The position numbers and the translations under genes are program-made. The notes beneath the pieces were generated by a model. The model ran no database searches, was not told the DNA's origin, and was given only the letters and a program-made list of their open reading frames with translations. From positions 310,001 to 374,000 of the forward strand of contig NZ_JAPEPI010000003.1 in the NCBI RefSeq assembly GCF_026340305.1: DNA of 64,000 nt. Direction: 5' to 3'. This DNA is from Streptomyces sp. NBC_01381. GTDB taxonomy: Bacteria > Actinomycetota > Actinomycetes > Streptomycetales > Streptomycetaceae. Shown here one piece after another: positions 17,311 through 26,028 of the stretch. Each line of letters starts with the position of its first letter. Position 1 is the first letter of the stretch.

Positions 17311-17333
17311 GGGAACGGCAAATGGGAGTACGA

Positions 17334-18581
17334 ATGCGCGTGTTGTTGGCCGCCTATGATTCACGCGGGGGCGTCGAACCGCTGGTGGGGCTCGCGGTGC
17401 GGTTGCGGGAACTCGGCGCGGACGTGCTGGTGTGTGCGCCGCCGGACGAGGAGTTCACGCAGCGGCTTGCCGGAGTCGGCGTGGAGATGGTGCCTACGGG
17501 CAAGTCGGTGCGCGCACTGGCGACCGGTAAGACGCGGCCGACGGCGGCAGGCGTTCCCCGGCGCGCGGCCGAACTGGTCGTCGCGTTCTATGACAACGCC
17601 ATCGCCGCGGCCGAGGGGTGCGATGTCGATGTAGTGGTGGCGACGGGCATCGTGCCCGCTGTGGCCGGTGTGAAGTCGGCCGCCGAGAAGCTGGGCATCC
17701 GCTACGTGTACGCGAGCCATCAGCCCGTCACCCTTCCGTCGCCGCACCACCCGCCGCTCGCGCGGCCGGGCCATCCGCTCCCGGAGGATGTGACCGACAA
17801 CCAAGCGCTGTGGGACCAAGAAGCCCTGGACGCTCAGGCGGTGTTCGGCGAAGCGGTCAACACGCACCGGGCGTCGGTCGGCCTGCCGCTGGTGGACAAC
17901 GTCCGCGAACATGTCTTCACCGACCGCCCGTGGCTGGCCACGGACCCGGTCCTGGCGCCGTGGCCGCAGCCGGCGGACCTCGAAGTCGTGCAGACCGGCG
18001 CGTGGGTCCTGCCGGACGAACGGCCGCTGCCCGCCGACCTGGTGGCATTCCTGGACGCGGGCGCACCGCCGGTGTACGTGGGCTTCGGCAGCATTCCGAT
18101 GCGCGATCCGGAGGACGTCGCCCGGGCTGCCATCGAGGCGATCCGTGCGCAGGGCCGCCGCGCGGTCGTCGGGCGGGGCTGGGCCGGCCTCGCCCTGATC
18201 GACGACGCGGACGACTGCTTCGTCGTCGACGAGGTCAACCATCAGGCGCTGTTCCGCCGCGTGGGCGCCGTCGTCCACCACGGCGGCGCGGGCACCACGA
18301 CGACGGCCACCTGGGCCGGCACGCCTCAGGTCGTGGTCCCCCAGTTCGGCGACCAGCCGTACTTCGCGGGCCGGGTGGCCGAGTTGGGCATCGGCGCGGC
18401 GCACGACGGTCCGACGCCGACCTTCGAGTCCCTGTCGACGGCGCTCAAGACGGCCTTGGCTCCCGAGACCGGCGCACGGGCAACTGCCGTGGCCGGCATG
18501 TTCCGCACCGACGGGGCGACGGTCACCGCGAAGCTGCTGATCGACATCGTCAGCGGGGAAGGGCGACCGGCTTCCGCGTGA
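17334..18581 (+). CDS. GT1 family glycosyltransferase (macrolide/natural-product type)
   Basis: The 415-residue protein has the two-domain GT-B architecture. The N-terminal domain begins MRVLLAAYDSRGGVEPLVGLA, typical of MGT/vancomycin-type transferases. The C-terminal nucleotide-sugar domain contains PPVYVGFGSIPM and the PSPG-like HHGGAGTTTTATWAGTPQVVVP stretch near residue 320, followed by FGDQPYFAGRVAELGIG. These enzymes transfer a sugar from a UDP- or dTDP-sugar to a small-molecule acceptor, and in Streptomyces often inactivate macrolides or decorate metabolites. ATG 17334 is preferred because GGGAG lies five bases upstream; an in-frame ATG at 17322 exists. It is a lone gene with its own candidate operator, which fits a resistance or detoxification role (inference). 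Confidence 0.9.
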   Translation: MRVLLAAYDSRGGVEPLVGLAVRLRELGADVLVCAPPDEEFTQRLAGVGVEMVPTGKSVRALATGKTRPTAAGVPRRAAELVVAFYDNAIAAAEGCDVDVVVATGIVPAVAGVKSAAEKLGIRYVYASHQPVTLPSPHHPPLARPGHPLPEDVTDNQALWDQEALDAQAVFGEAVNTHRASVGLPLVDNVREHVFTDRPWLATDPVLAPWPQPADLEVVQTGAWVLPDERPLPADLVAFLDAGAPPVYVGFGSIPMRDPEDVARAAIEAIRAQGRRAVVGRGWAGLALIDDADDCFVVDEVNHQALFRRVGAVVHHGGAGTTTTATWAGTPQVVVPQFGDQPYFAGRVAELGIGAAHDGPTPTFESLSTALKTALAPETGARATAVAGMFRTDGATVTAKLLIDIVSGEGRPASA

Positions 18582-18711
18582 TGCGCCATCTGGAGACGCT
18601 GCCGCTGTACGACGTCTTCGCGAGCGGCGTCCTTGAGCGCATCCCCGCGGCCGGAGCAGCCCGTGCATGACGGCGGCCGGGTACTGTGCCTGGTCAGTCG
18701 ATCTTCGACGC

Positions 18712-18737
18712 GCCCGTCGGCCGACTGGTCGGCGGGC
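18712..18737 (+). terminator. Hairpin after the glycosyltransferase
   Basis: An 11-bp stem (GCCCGTCGGCC with GGTCGGCGGGC, two G-U pairs) with a GACT loop lies 130 bp after the glycosyltransferase stop and 30 bp before the next start. The 18582-18711 stretch holds only a weak 29-codon frame (ATG 18581) overlapping the stop as TGATG. Confidence 0.5.
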
Positions 18738-18767
18738 TGACCGACCTGCCACTTCACAGGAGGCCTC

Positions 18768-19361
18768 ATGCGCAAGCTCGTGTACTTCATAGCCGTCACC
18801 CTTGACGGATTCATCGCCGGGCCCGACGGCGCCGACCCCACGGGCCCCGACGGCTTCTGGCCGATCCCCGCCGACTACGTGCAGCACCTGGCCGCGGAGT
18901 ATCCGGAGACCCTGCCCGCCCCGGCCAGGGCAGCACTGTCCATCACGGCAGAGGGCACCCACTTCGACACGGTCATCGAGGGGCGCAAGACGTACGAGAT
19001 CGGTTTGGCCGCCGGCACCACCAACGCCTACCCGCACCTGCGCCACCTGCTGTTCTCCACCAAGCTCACCGAGAGCCCCGACCCGTCCGTCGAGCTGGTC
19101 ACCGGCGACGCGGTGGCGAAGGTACGGGAGCTGAAGCAGGAGGAGGGCAAGGACATCTGGCTGATCGGCGGCGGCGAACTGGCGGGCGCCCTGTACGCCG
19201 AGATCGACCAACTGATCGTCAAACTGGCCCCGTTGACGACCGGCGCCGGCATTCCCCTGTTCGGCCGCTCGACCGCCTTCGACCCGCACGTCTGGAACCT
19301 CACGGACCACACCATCCTGGACGGCGGGACCGCGTTCCTCACCTACACCCGCACTAGCTGA
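18768..19361 (+). CDS. Dihydrofolate reductase/RibD C-terminal family reductase
   Basis: The 197-residue protein begins MRKLVYFIAVTLDGFIAGPDG, the hallmark N-terminus of the DHFR-like/RibD_C superfamily. It continues with a nucleotide-binding region (GRKTYEIGL) and the conserved DIWLIGGGELAGALYAEIDQLIV block near residue 130. Members use NADPH to reduce a pterin, a deazaflavin-type or another small substrate; the true substrate of these Streptomyces paralogs is unknown. ACAGGAGG lies five bases upstream of ATG. Its stop overlaps the converging FAD-oxidase gene by eight bases. Confidence 0.88.
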   Translation: MRKLVYFIAVTLDGFIAGPDGADPTGPDGFWPIPADYVQHLAAEYPETLPAPARAALSITAEGTHFDTVIEGRKTYEIGLAAGTTNAYPHLRHLLFSTKLTESPDPSVELVTGDAVAKVRELKQEEGKDIWLIGGGELAGALYAEIDQLIVKLAPLTTGAGIPLFGRSTAFDPHVWNLTDHTILDGGTAFLTYTRTS

Positions 19362-22278
19362 CTGTTGTAGCCGCCTCCCGCAGGAGCTGGACCGGGTGCC
19401 AGGCGTTGCGCTCCGTGCCGTGGAAGATCTGCTGGCGGCAGGAGACGCCGGTGGCGACCACCACCGTGTCCGGGGATTCCGCTGCGATCGCGGGGAAGAG
19501 ACGGTCCTGCCCGACCGTCATGGACACGTCGTAGTGCTCGGATTCGAAGCCGAAGGATCCCGCCATTCCGCAGCATCCGGCGTCCAGTTCGCTCACCGTC
19601 ACGCCCGGGATGCGGCTGAGCAGGGCGACGGTCGCGGCCGTGCCGACCTCGGCCTTCTGGTGGCAGTGGCCGTGGTAGAGGAGCCTGCGGCCCGCGAGCC
19701 AGGAGTCCTCGCGCAGCCGCAGGCGCCCCTCGTCGATGGCCTCCACCAGGAGTTCCTCGACCTGGCGCACCCGGCCCGCGACATCCTTGACGGCCGTGTC
19801 GTCCGGCAGCAGCGCCCGGTGCTCGTCGCGCAGGGTCATCAGGCAGGAGGGCTCGCACCCCACGATCGGCGAGCCGGGGTCGGTCGTGTCGGCGAGGGTG
19901 CGGGCCAGGTGGCTTGCTTTGTTCTTGGCGTCGTCCACCAGGCCCTTGGAGAGGCTGGATCTGCCGCAGCAGCCGCCGCTCTCCAACCTGACCTGAAAAC
20001 CGGCCCGTTCGAGGAGCTCGATGGCCGCCCTGCCGATGTCCGGCTCCGTGAACGTGGTGAAGGAGTCGGCGAGATAGGTGACGGTGCCCTGGTGGGTGAC
20101 GGGGTGCGTGGCCGGTGTGCGGCGGCGGAACCAGCGCAGCAGGTTGTGGCGCACGAAGACCGGCAGCGGCCGTGCCGGTGCGATGCCGGCCACGCGGTCC
20201 ATGAGGCGGCGCACCGGTGCGATGCGCCCGGGCAGATTGGACAGCGGCGCGGTCGCCGAGCCCAGGCGGTTCAGCGTACGGATCGCTCCGAAGAGGCGGG
20301 AGCGCAGCGGCACTCCGTGGACGTCGTGGTAGTGCGAGAGGGTCTCGCTCTTGAGGGTGGCCATGTCGACGCCGAGCGGGCATTCGCTCTTGCACGCCTT
20401 GCACATCAGGCACAGGTCGAGGATCTCGTGCAGGCGTTCGTCGCCGAGCGCGGCCTTCGGGTCGGGCTCGGACAGGGCCTTGACCAGGGCGCCGGCCCGG
20501 CCGCGGGTGGAGTCCTCTTCCTTGCGGGTGGCCATGTACGAGGGGCACATGGCGCCGCTTCCGCTCTTGCGGCACAGGCCGATGTTCATGCACCGGTCGG
20601 CCGCCGCGCGCATGCCGCCCCCGCCGACGACCTCGAAGGAGAGCCGGGTGCGCAGGGGTTCGGCGGGTGGCAGGGCCGCGTCGCGCAGGCTCTGGGTCAT
20701 CGGCGGCGCGTCCACGATCTTTCCGGGGTTGAGTACGCCGTGCGGGTCGAAGAGCCGCTTGACCTGGCGCATCGCCTCGTACAGCTGGTCGCCGAAGATC
20801 TCGCGGTTGAACTCGCTGCGCGCAAGGCCGTCGCCGTGCTCGCTGGAGTTCACACCGCCGTACTCGGCGACCAGGTCCTTGATCTCCTCCGCGACGGCGC
20901 GCATCCGGCCCACGTCGGCGGGGTCGGCGAGGTCGAGGTAGGGGCGGATGTGCAGGCAGCCGACCGAGCAGTGGCCGTAGAAGCCGGCGCTCATGCCGTG
21001 CCGGTCGAGGACGTCCTTGAACCGGCGGGTGTAGTCGGCGAGATGGACGGGGTCGACCGCGGTGTCCTCGACGAAGGCCAGCGGGCGGCGGGTGCCCTCG
21101 CCGGCGGCCATCAGCAGGCCGAGCCCGGCCTTGCGCACCTTGAGGAGCGATGCCTGCTGGGCCGGGGATACCGCCTGGAGCGTGTGGTAGCCGTGGCCGT
21201 GCCGCGCCCACAGCTTCGTCAGGCGCCGCATCCGGTCGAGGAGTTCGCCCTCGTCGTCGCCGGTGAAGGAGACGAAGAGCAGGGCTTCGGGGGCTCCTTG
21301 AAGGAGGTCGCCGAGCGCGGCGTACTCGATCTTGCGGCGGGACAGGTCGAGGATCGTGCGGTCCATCAGCTCGACGGCGGCCGGGTCGCAGGCCAGCGCG
21401 TCCTCTGTGCCTGCGATGGCCTCGGCGACGGAGGCGAAGTGGCCCACGGCGATCACGGTGCGGCTCGGCTTGGGCACCAGGTCGACCAGGGCCCGCGTGG
21501 CCACGGACAGCGTGCCCTCCGAGCCGACGACGAACTTCGCGAGGTCGAAGGGGGCGTCATCGCGGGCGAGCCGGTCGAGGCGGTAGCCGCAGGCGCGGCG
21601 CCAGTGGGCGGGGAAGCCGTCGGCGATCGCGGTCGCGTTGGCCCTGACGATCTCGGGCAGTTCGCGGTAGAGGGCCCCTTCGAGGGTCTCCTGCTTGGCG
21701 CGGCGGGCGCGTTCGGTGTCGTCGACGCGGCCGAGGCGGGCCCGGCTCGCGTCCGAGAGCACCACGTCGAGTTCGCGGATGTGGTCGATGGTCATGCCGT
21801 AGCGGACCGATCCGCTGCCTGCGGAGTTGTTGCCGATCATTCCGCCGATGGTGGCGCGGTTGCTGGTCGAGGTGTCGGGGCCGAACATCAGACCCCAGGG
21901 GCTTGCGGCGCGGTTCAACTGGTCCTGTACGACGCCAGGTTCGACCAGCGCGGTGCCGCTCTCCGGGTCCAGCTCCACGATCGCGTTCATGTGCCGGGAC
22001 AGGTCGAGGACGAGGCCGGGGCCGACGGTCTGGCCCGCCAGGCTGGTGCCGGCGCCGCGTGGCACGACGGGGACCTGGTGAGCGGCGGCGGCCGCGACGG
22101 CTGCGGCGATGTCGTCGGCGTGCCGGGGGAAGACCACGCCCATCGGCGTGATCGCGTACATGCTCGCGTCGCGGGCGAACAGATGCCGGGTGTAGTCGTC
22201 GAACTGGACCTCACCGTCGAGATCCTTGACGAGGGCCTGCTCGAGAGCTCGGGCCTGGTCCTTGCCGTGTTCCTTCAT
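19354..22278 (-). CDS. FAD-binding and 4Fe-4S oxidoreductase (D-lactate/2-hydroxyacid dehydrogenase type)
   Basis: This 974-residue fusion has an N-terminal FAD-binding PCMH domain (about 30-250, with VPRGAGTSLAGQ, ATIGGMIGNNSAGSGS and VGSEGTLSVAT). A substrate-side FAD-oxidase C domain follows (about 260-520, ending VLNPGKIVD). Then comes a ferredoxin-like 4Fe-4S region with CMNIGLCRKSGSGAMCPSY and CLMCKACKSECPLGVD (about 560-650), and finally GlpC/CCG domains with ESGGCCGRSSL, YHGHCHQKA and DAGCCGMAGSFG. This arrangement fits YdiJ/Dld-like enzymes that oxidise D-lactate, D-2-hydroxyglutarate or glycolate and feed electrons to the respiratory chain. ATG 22278 has AGGAGG nine bases upstream. 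It lies downstream of an aminotransferase gene. Confidence 0.92.
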   Translation of the reverse strand: MKEHGKDQARALEQALVKDLDGEVQFDDYTRHLFARDASMYAITPMGVVFPRHADDIAAAVAAAAAHQVPVVPRGAGTSLAGQTVGPGLVLDLSRHMNAIVELDPESGTALVEPGVVQDQLNRAASPWGLMFGPDTSTSNRATIGGMIGNNSAGSGSVRYGMTIDHIRELDVVLSDASRARLGRVDDTERARRAKQETLEGALYRELPEIVRANATAIADGFPAHWRRACGYRLDRLARDDAPFDLAKFVVGSEGTLSVATRALVDLVPKPSRTVIAVGHFASVAEAIAGTEDALACDPAAVELMDRTILDLSRRKIEYAALGDLLQGAPEALLFVSFTGDDEGELLDRMRRLTKLWARHGHGYHTLQAVSPAQQASLLKVRKAGLGLLMAAGEGTRRPLAFVEDTAVDPVHLADYTRRFKDVLDRHGMSAGFYGHCSVGCLHIRPYLDLADPADVGRMRAVAEEIKDLVAEYGGVNSSEHGDGLARSEFNREIFGDQLYEAMRQVKRLFDPHGVLNPGKIVDAPPMTQSLRDAALPPAEPLRTRLSFEVVGGGGMRAAADRCMNIGLCRKSGSGAMCPSYMATRKEEDSTRGRAGALVKALSEPDPKAALGDERLHEILDLCLMCKACKSECPLGVDMATLKSETLSHYHDVHGVPLRSRLFGAIRTLNRLGSATAPLSNLPGRIAPVRRLMDRVAGIAPARPLPVFVRHNLLRWFRRRTPATHPVTHQGTVTYLADSFTTFTEPDIGRAAIELLERAGFQVRLESGGCCGRSSLSKGLVDDAKNKASHLARTLADTTDPGSPIVGCEPSCLMTLRDEHRALLPDDTAVKDVAGRVRQVEELLVEAIDEGRLRLREDSWLAGRRLLYHGHCHQKAEVGTAATVALLSRIPGVTVSELDAGCCGMAGSFGFESEHYDVSMTVGQDRLFPAIAAESPDTVVVATGVSCRQQIFHGTERNAWHPVQLLREAATTVS

Positions 22279-22318
22279 ACGCGGCAACCTCCTCTGCTGG
22301 GTGGGCAGTTCGGCGGCG

Positions 22319-23485
22319 TCACTCGGCGCGCAGGACGTCCAGGGCGGCGGTGAGTCCGTTCGGGTCGATGCGTACGCCGGCCAGTTGGAGGCCCATCTGG
22401 ACGCCGGCGAGGGTGCCCGCGAGGGTCAGGTCGTTGAAGTGGCCGAGGTGGCCGATACGGAAGACCCGTCCGGCGAGCCTGCCGAGCCCTGCGCCCAGGG
22501 ACATGTCGAACCGGTCGAGGATGACCTCGCGCACCTTGTCGGCGTCGTCGCCCTCGGGCATGAGCACCGCGGTGAGCGAGGAGGAGTACTCCCGTTCGTC
22601 GGCGCAGAGCAGCTCAAGTCCCCAGCCGTGTACGGCGGTTCGGGTGGCTGCCGCGTGCCGGTCGTGCCGGGCGAAGACCGCGGGGAGCCCTTCGGCCCGG
22701 AGCATGCGCAGCGCCTCGGCCAGGCCGTAGAGGAGGTTGGTGGCGGGGGTGTAGGGGAAGTAGCCGCGCTTGTTCGCGTCGATGACGGGCTGCCAGTCCC
22801 AGTACGACCTGCGCAGTCCCGCCGTGCGGGAGGCGGAAAGGGCCTTCTCGCTGACGGCGTTGAAGCTCAGGCCGGGCGGGAGCATCAGGCCCTTCTGGGA
22901 GCCCGCGACGGTGACGTCGACGCCCCATTCGTCGTGCCGGTAGTCGATCGAGCCGAGCGAGGAGATGGTGTCGACGAGGAGCAGCGCCGGGTGTCCGGTC
23001 GCGTCCATCGCCCGCCGGATCTCGGAGACGCGGCTGGTCACGCCGGTCGAGGTCTCGTTGTGCACCACGCAGACGGCCTTGATGGTGCGGGCGGTGTCGG
23101 CGGCGAGGCGTTCGGCGACGGCCTCGGGGGCGGCGCCGTGGCGCCAGTCGCCGGGTACGAAGTCGACGTACAGGCCGAGGGTGGTGGCCATCTGCCGCCA
23201 GAGGGTGGCGAAGTGGCCGGTCTCGACGTGCAGGACGCGGTCTCCGGTGCTGAGCGTGTTGACCAGCGCCGCTTCCCAGGCGCCGGTGCCGGAGCCGGGG
23301 AAGATCACGACGGGTCCGGTGGTGCCGAACACCGGTCCGAGGCCGGCGAGCAACTCCGTGGTGAACGCGGCGAATTCGGGGCCGCGATGGTCGATGGTGG
23401 GCGCCGCGATGGCGCGGAGCACCTGGTCGGGGACGTTGGTGGGGCCCGGTATCTGCAAGAAGTGCCGCCCGGACTGAGAGGTCAC
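22319..23485 (-). CDS. Alanine/serine--glyoxylate aminotransferase family protein
   Basis: The 388-residue class V PLP enzyme starts at GTG 23485 with GGGAG upstream. Its N-terminus (HFLQIPGPTNVPDQVLRAI) is diagnostic of the alanine/serine-glyoxylate aminotransferase group. The PLP-binding Asp is in LLLVDTISSLGSIDYR and the Schiff-base Lys in VAGSQKGLMLPPGL; the HETG... and RIGHLGHFND segments also fit. It converts glyoxylate plus an amino acid to glycine plus a 2-oxoacid. With the downstream flavo-Fe-S oxidase (possible glycolate oxidation to glyoxylate), the divergent IclR regulator and the permease, it forms a plausible 2-hydroxyacid/glyoxylate assimilation unit (inference). Confidence 0.92.
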   Translation of the reverse strand: MTSQSGRHFLQIPGPTNVPDQVLRAIAAPTIDHRGPEFAAFTTELLAGLGPVFGTTGPVVIFPGSGTGAWEAALVNTLSTGDRVLHVETGHFATLWRQMATTLGLYVDFVPGDWRHGAAPEAVAERLAADTARTIKAVCVVHNETSTGVTSRVSEIRRAMDATGHPALLLVDTISSLGSIDYRHDEWGVDVTVAGSQKGLMLPPGLSFNAVSEKALSASRTAGLRRSYWDWQPVIDANKRGYFPYTPATNLLYGLAEALRMLRAEGLPAVFARHDRHAAATRTAVHGWGLELLCADEREYSSSLTAVLMPEGDDADKVREVILDRFDMSLGAGLGRLAGRVFRIGHLGHFNDLTLAGTLAGVQMGLQLAGVRIDPNGLTAALDVLRAE

Positions 23486-23508
23486 TGTGGCCAACTCCCT
23501 TGAGAAGC

Positions 23509-23546
23509 GTGCCGCATTGTGGCACGGTGTGTCATAAGGTGGCACG
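23509..23546. promoter_or_regulatory. Candidate IclR operator in the divergent aminotransferase/iclR region
   Basis: GTGCC and GGCAC form an inverted repeat around GCATTGT (23509-23525). GTGGCACG occurs twice (23519-23526 and 23539-23546), exactly 20 bp apart. The position between the divergent starts fits autoregulation and control of the aminotransferase-oxidase genes. Confidence 0.5.
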
Positions 23547-23582
23547 CCGGAGCATAGGAGCCGACGCTAGGGGAGTCAACGG

Positions 23583-24362
23583 ATGCAGAGCGTTCTCAAC
23601 GCACTTCGGGTGCTCGAAGAGGTGGCCGCGCGCCAGCCCGTCGGCGTCGCCGACCTGGCCCGCGCCCTGGAACTGCCCAAGAGCTCGGCGCAGCGCGCCC
23701 TGCGTACGCTGCACACGGCGGGCTGGATCCGGCCGGCCGGCGGCGAGGTCACGCGGTGGGCGCTGACCACCAAGGCGCTGCAGGTCGGGCGGCGTGCCAC
23801 CGGGGAGTTGAGCCTGCGTGACGTGGCCGTGCCGATCATGGAGGAGCTGCGGCGGCGCACCGACGAGACGGTGCATCTGACCGTCCCTGACGGCGAGTCG
23901 GTGGTCCTGATCGAGCGCCTCGAGACCTCCAAGCCGGTGCGGATCATCCTGGCCCTGGGCACCCGGCTGCCCATCCACGCCTCCGCGAACGGCAAGGCCG
24001 TGCTCGCCTCACGTCCCGCGGAGGCAATCGAGGGTCAACTGGCCGCCGGGCTCGAAGAGTTCACCGAGACGACCATCACGGACCGGGAGGCGCTGCTCGC
24101 CGAGCTCGCGCTGATCCGGGAACGGGGGTACGCCACCAACGGTGGCGAGTGGCGCACCGATGTGTCGGCGGTCGCCGCGCCGGTCCTGGACGAGGCGGGG
24201 TCGCCGGTGGCGAGCATCAGCGTCAATATGCCGACTAGCCGGATGACGGAGGAGTCGAGCGCGGCGCACGGGGCACTGGTGCGCGAGACGGCATTGCAGG
24301 TCAGCGCTGCGTTGAGGCAGTTGGCGGAGGGGGCGTGGGGCGGACCTGCGGCCCGGGGCTAG
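23583..24362 (+). CDS. IclR family transcriptional regulator
   Basis: The 259-residue protein has an N-terminal winged helix-turn-helix (MQSVLNALRVLEEVAARQPVGVADLARALELPKSSAQRALRTL) and a C-terminal effector-binding domain (about 80-250) with LPIHASANGKAVLA and WRTDVSAVAAPVLD, both standard for IclR. GGGGAG lies eight bases before ATG. It is divergent from the aminotransferase/oxidase pair and upstream of a carboxylate permease whose promoter contains an IclR-like palindrome. By context it probably senses glyoxylate, glycolate, allantoin-type or another 2-hydroxy/2-oxo acid; the ligand is not proven. Confidence 0.93.
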   Translation: MQSVLNALRVLEEVAARQPVGVADLARALELPKSSAQRALRTLHTAGWIRPAGGEVTRWALTTKALQVGRRATGELSLRDVAVPIMEELRRRTDETVHLTVPDGESVVLIERLETSKPVRIILALGTRLPIHASANGKAVLASRPAEAIEGQLAAGLEEFTETTITDREALLAELALIRERGYATNGGEWRTDVSAVAAPVLDEAGSPVASISVNMPTSRMTEESSAAHGALVRETALQVSAALRQLAEGAWGGPAARG

Positions 24363-24387
24363 CGGCTCCGCCGGGGGGCCGTATTCG

Positions 24388-24442
24388 CCTGCGGGTCCGT
24401 GGGGGCTGGTCGCGCAGTTCCCCGCGCCCCTTCGGGGGCGCG
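24388..24442 (+). repeat. Streptomyces intergenic GC repeat with UUCG hairpin
   Basis: The core GGCTGGTCGCGCAGTTCCCC followed by CGCGCCCC-TTCG-GGGGCGCG is the dispersed intergenic element familiar from many Streptomyces genomes. Its 3' half is a perfect 8-bp stem closed by a TTCG tetraloop (24423-24442). It sits just after the iclR stop and may end that transcript. Confidence 0.75.
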
Positions 24443-24516
24443 ACACCACTCCGGAATCCGGCGCACCCCTTGACGCCCCGGGCGAAGCGCTTCAATACTC
24501 CCCACTGCGAAAACTT

Positions 24517-24535
24517 GATTCCGCATTTCGGAATC
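24517..24535. promoter_or_regulatory. IclR-type palindrome upstream of the permease
   Basis: GATTCCG-CATTT-CGGAATC is a perfect 7-bp inverted repeat 92 bp before the permease start. The TTCCGN5CGGAA form resembles known IclR-family operators. It suggests the adjacent IclR protein also controls uptake. Confidence 0.55.
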
Positions 24536-24627
24536 CAATCGACTCCCCTATGCCCTTCACGCGCCCCGGCCTCAACACGCCGCGGCGCTCCGTGACATGA
24601 CCATCGGCCGACGGCAAGGGAGCCCTC

Positions 24628-26004
24628 GTGTCAGATCAAGTCATCTCCATCATCGCCCTGGTACTGATCTTCGCCATCGCGACCTTCTCCTCCGTCCATC
24701 TGGGCGCGCTCGCCCTGGTGGCCGCGTTCATCATCGGCTCGACGGTGGCGGACGAGTCGACGGACGACCTCTTCGCGGGGTTCCCCGGCGATCTCTTCGT
24801 CGTCCTGGTCGGCGTGACCCTGCTGTTCGCCATCGCGAAGAACAACGGCACGGTCGACTGGCTCGTGCACGCGGCCGTGAAGGCGGTGCGGGGCCGGATC
24901 GCCCTCATCCCCTGGGTCATGTTCCTGGTCACCGCCATGCTCACCGCGGTCGGCGCGGTCACCCCTGCGGCCGTCGGGATCATCGCGCCCATCGGGCTCG
25001 GCTTCGCCGCGACGTACGGCATCAACCCCGTGCTCATGGGCCTGCTCATCGCCAATGGGGCCAGCGCGGGCGGCTTCTCGCCCATCGGTGTGTTCGGCAG
25101 CATCACCAACAACGTCGTCGAGCGCAACGATCTGCCGGGCAGCCCCGCGATGCTCTTCACCGCCTCGTTCCTGTTCAACGTGGGCCTGTGCGTCATCGTC
25201 TTCTTCGTCTTCGGCGGACGGCAGTTGCTGGGGCAACGTGCAGCACTTACCCACACCGGTGGCATCGGGGGCGCGGGACCGTCACCGGGCGAACAGGACG
25301 ACGGACCGCCCGGCGGTCAACTGGTCGAGGCGGGCGGCCCGCCCGGGCCAGCCTTGGCCATCGCCAAGAACACCGCGACCGCGACCGCGGACACACCACC
25401 CGTCCGCCTCGACGGCCCCCGCGCCCTGACCCTGCTCGGTCTGCTCAGCCTGGTCGGCGGAGCGCTCTTCTTCGACCTCGATGTGGGGCTTATGGCGCTC
25501 AGCATCACCGTCGTGCTCTCCCTCGTCTCCCCCAAGTCGGCCAAAGGCGCCGTCGAGCGGTGCGCTTGGTCCACCGTGCTGCTGGTCTGCGGCATCGTCA
25601 CCTACGTGAGCCAGATGGAGCGCATCGGCACCATCGACTACCTCGGCAAGGAGGTCGCCTCCATCCAAGCGCCTCTCGTCGGCGCCCTGTTGATCTGCCT
25701 CATCGGCGCGGTGGTCTCCGCCTTCGCGTCGACCACCGGCATGCTCGGGGCGCTGATCCCCCTGGCGGTGCCCTTCCTGCTCGACGGGCAGGTGGGCGCG
25801 GTGGGGCTCATCACCGCCCTTGCCATCTCCGCGTCCGTGGTGGACGCATCGCCGTTCTCCACCAGCGGGGCACTGGTGACCGCCAACACCCCTGAGGAGC
25901 AGCGCGACTTCGTCTTCCGGCGCCTCATGGCCTGGGGGCTCGGCATCGCCGTGGTCGCGCCGCTGGTGACCTGGGGTCTGTTCGTCGCCCCTGGATCCCT
26001 CTGA
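24628..26004 (+). CDS. SLC13/MatC-type carboxylate permease
   Basis: The 458-residue polytopic membrane protein has about twelve hydrophobic segments in two halves. Each half has a re-entrant-type motif: VGAVTPAAVGIIAPIGLGFAA with NGASAGGFSPIGVFGS in the first, and STTGMLGALIPLAVPFLL with VVDASPFSTSGALVTA in the second. This pattern matches the dicarboxylate carrier MatC N-terminal/SLC13 (DASS) superfamily. The halves are joined by a hydrophilic Gly/Pro-rich linker (about 205-265), probably cytoplasmic. GTG 24628 has AAGGGAG five bases upstream. Its place beside the IclR, aminotransferase and flavo-Fe-S oxidase genes suggests import of a C2-C4 hydroxy- or dicarboxylate. Confidence 0.85.
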   Translation: MSDQVISIIALVLIFAIATFSSVHLGALALVAAFIIGSTVADESTDDLFAGFPGDLFVVLVGVTLLFAIAKNNGTVDWLVHAAVKAVRGRIALIPWVMFLVTAMLTAVGAVTPAAVGIIAPIGLGFAATYGINPVLMGLLIANGASAGGFSPIGVFGSITNNVVERNDLPGSPAMLFTASFLFNVGLCVIVFFVFGGRQLLGQRAALTHTGGIGGAGPSPGEQDDGPPGGQLVEAGGPPGPALAIAKNTATATADTPPVRLDGPRALTLLGLLSLVGGALFFDLDVGLMALSITVVLSLVSPKSAKGAVERCAWSTVLLVCGIVTYVSQMERIGTIDYLGKEVASIQAPLVGALLICLIGAVVSAFASTTGMLGALIPLAVPFLLDGQVGAVGLITALAISASVVDASPFSTSGALVTANTPEEQRDFVFRRLMAWGLGIAVVAPLVTWGLFVAPGSL

Positions 26005-26028
26005 CGGTGCAGCGTCTCTCTGACGGAT

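Noticed and set aside
16518..17333. Glycosyltransferase frame extended upstream through the M20 gene
   Set aside because: The extension is antisense to a well-supported M20 peptidase; ATG 17334 with GGGAG is the real start.
18581..18670. Twenty-nine-codon frame overlapping the glycosyltransferase stop (TGATG)
   Set aside because: No recognised family and a hairpin lies just beyond; coupling alone is weak evidence.
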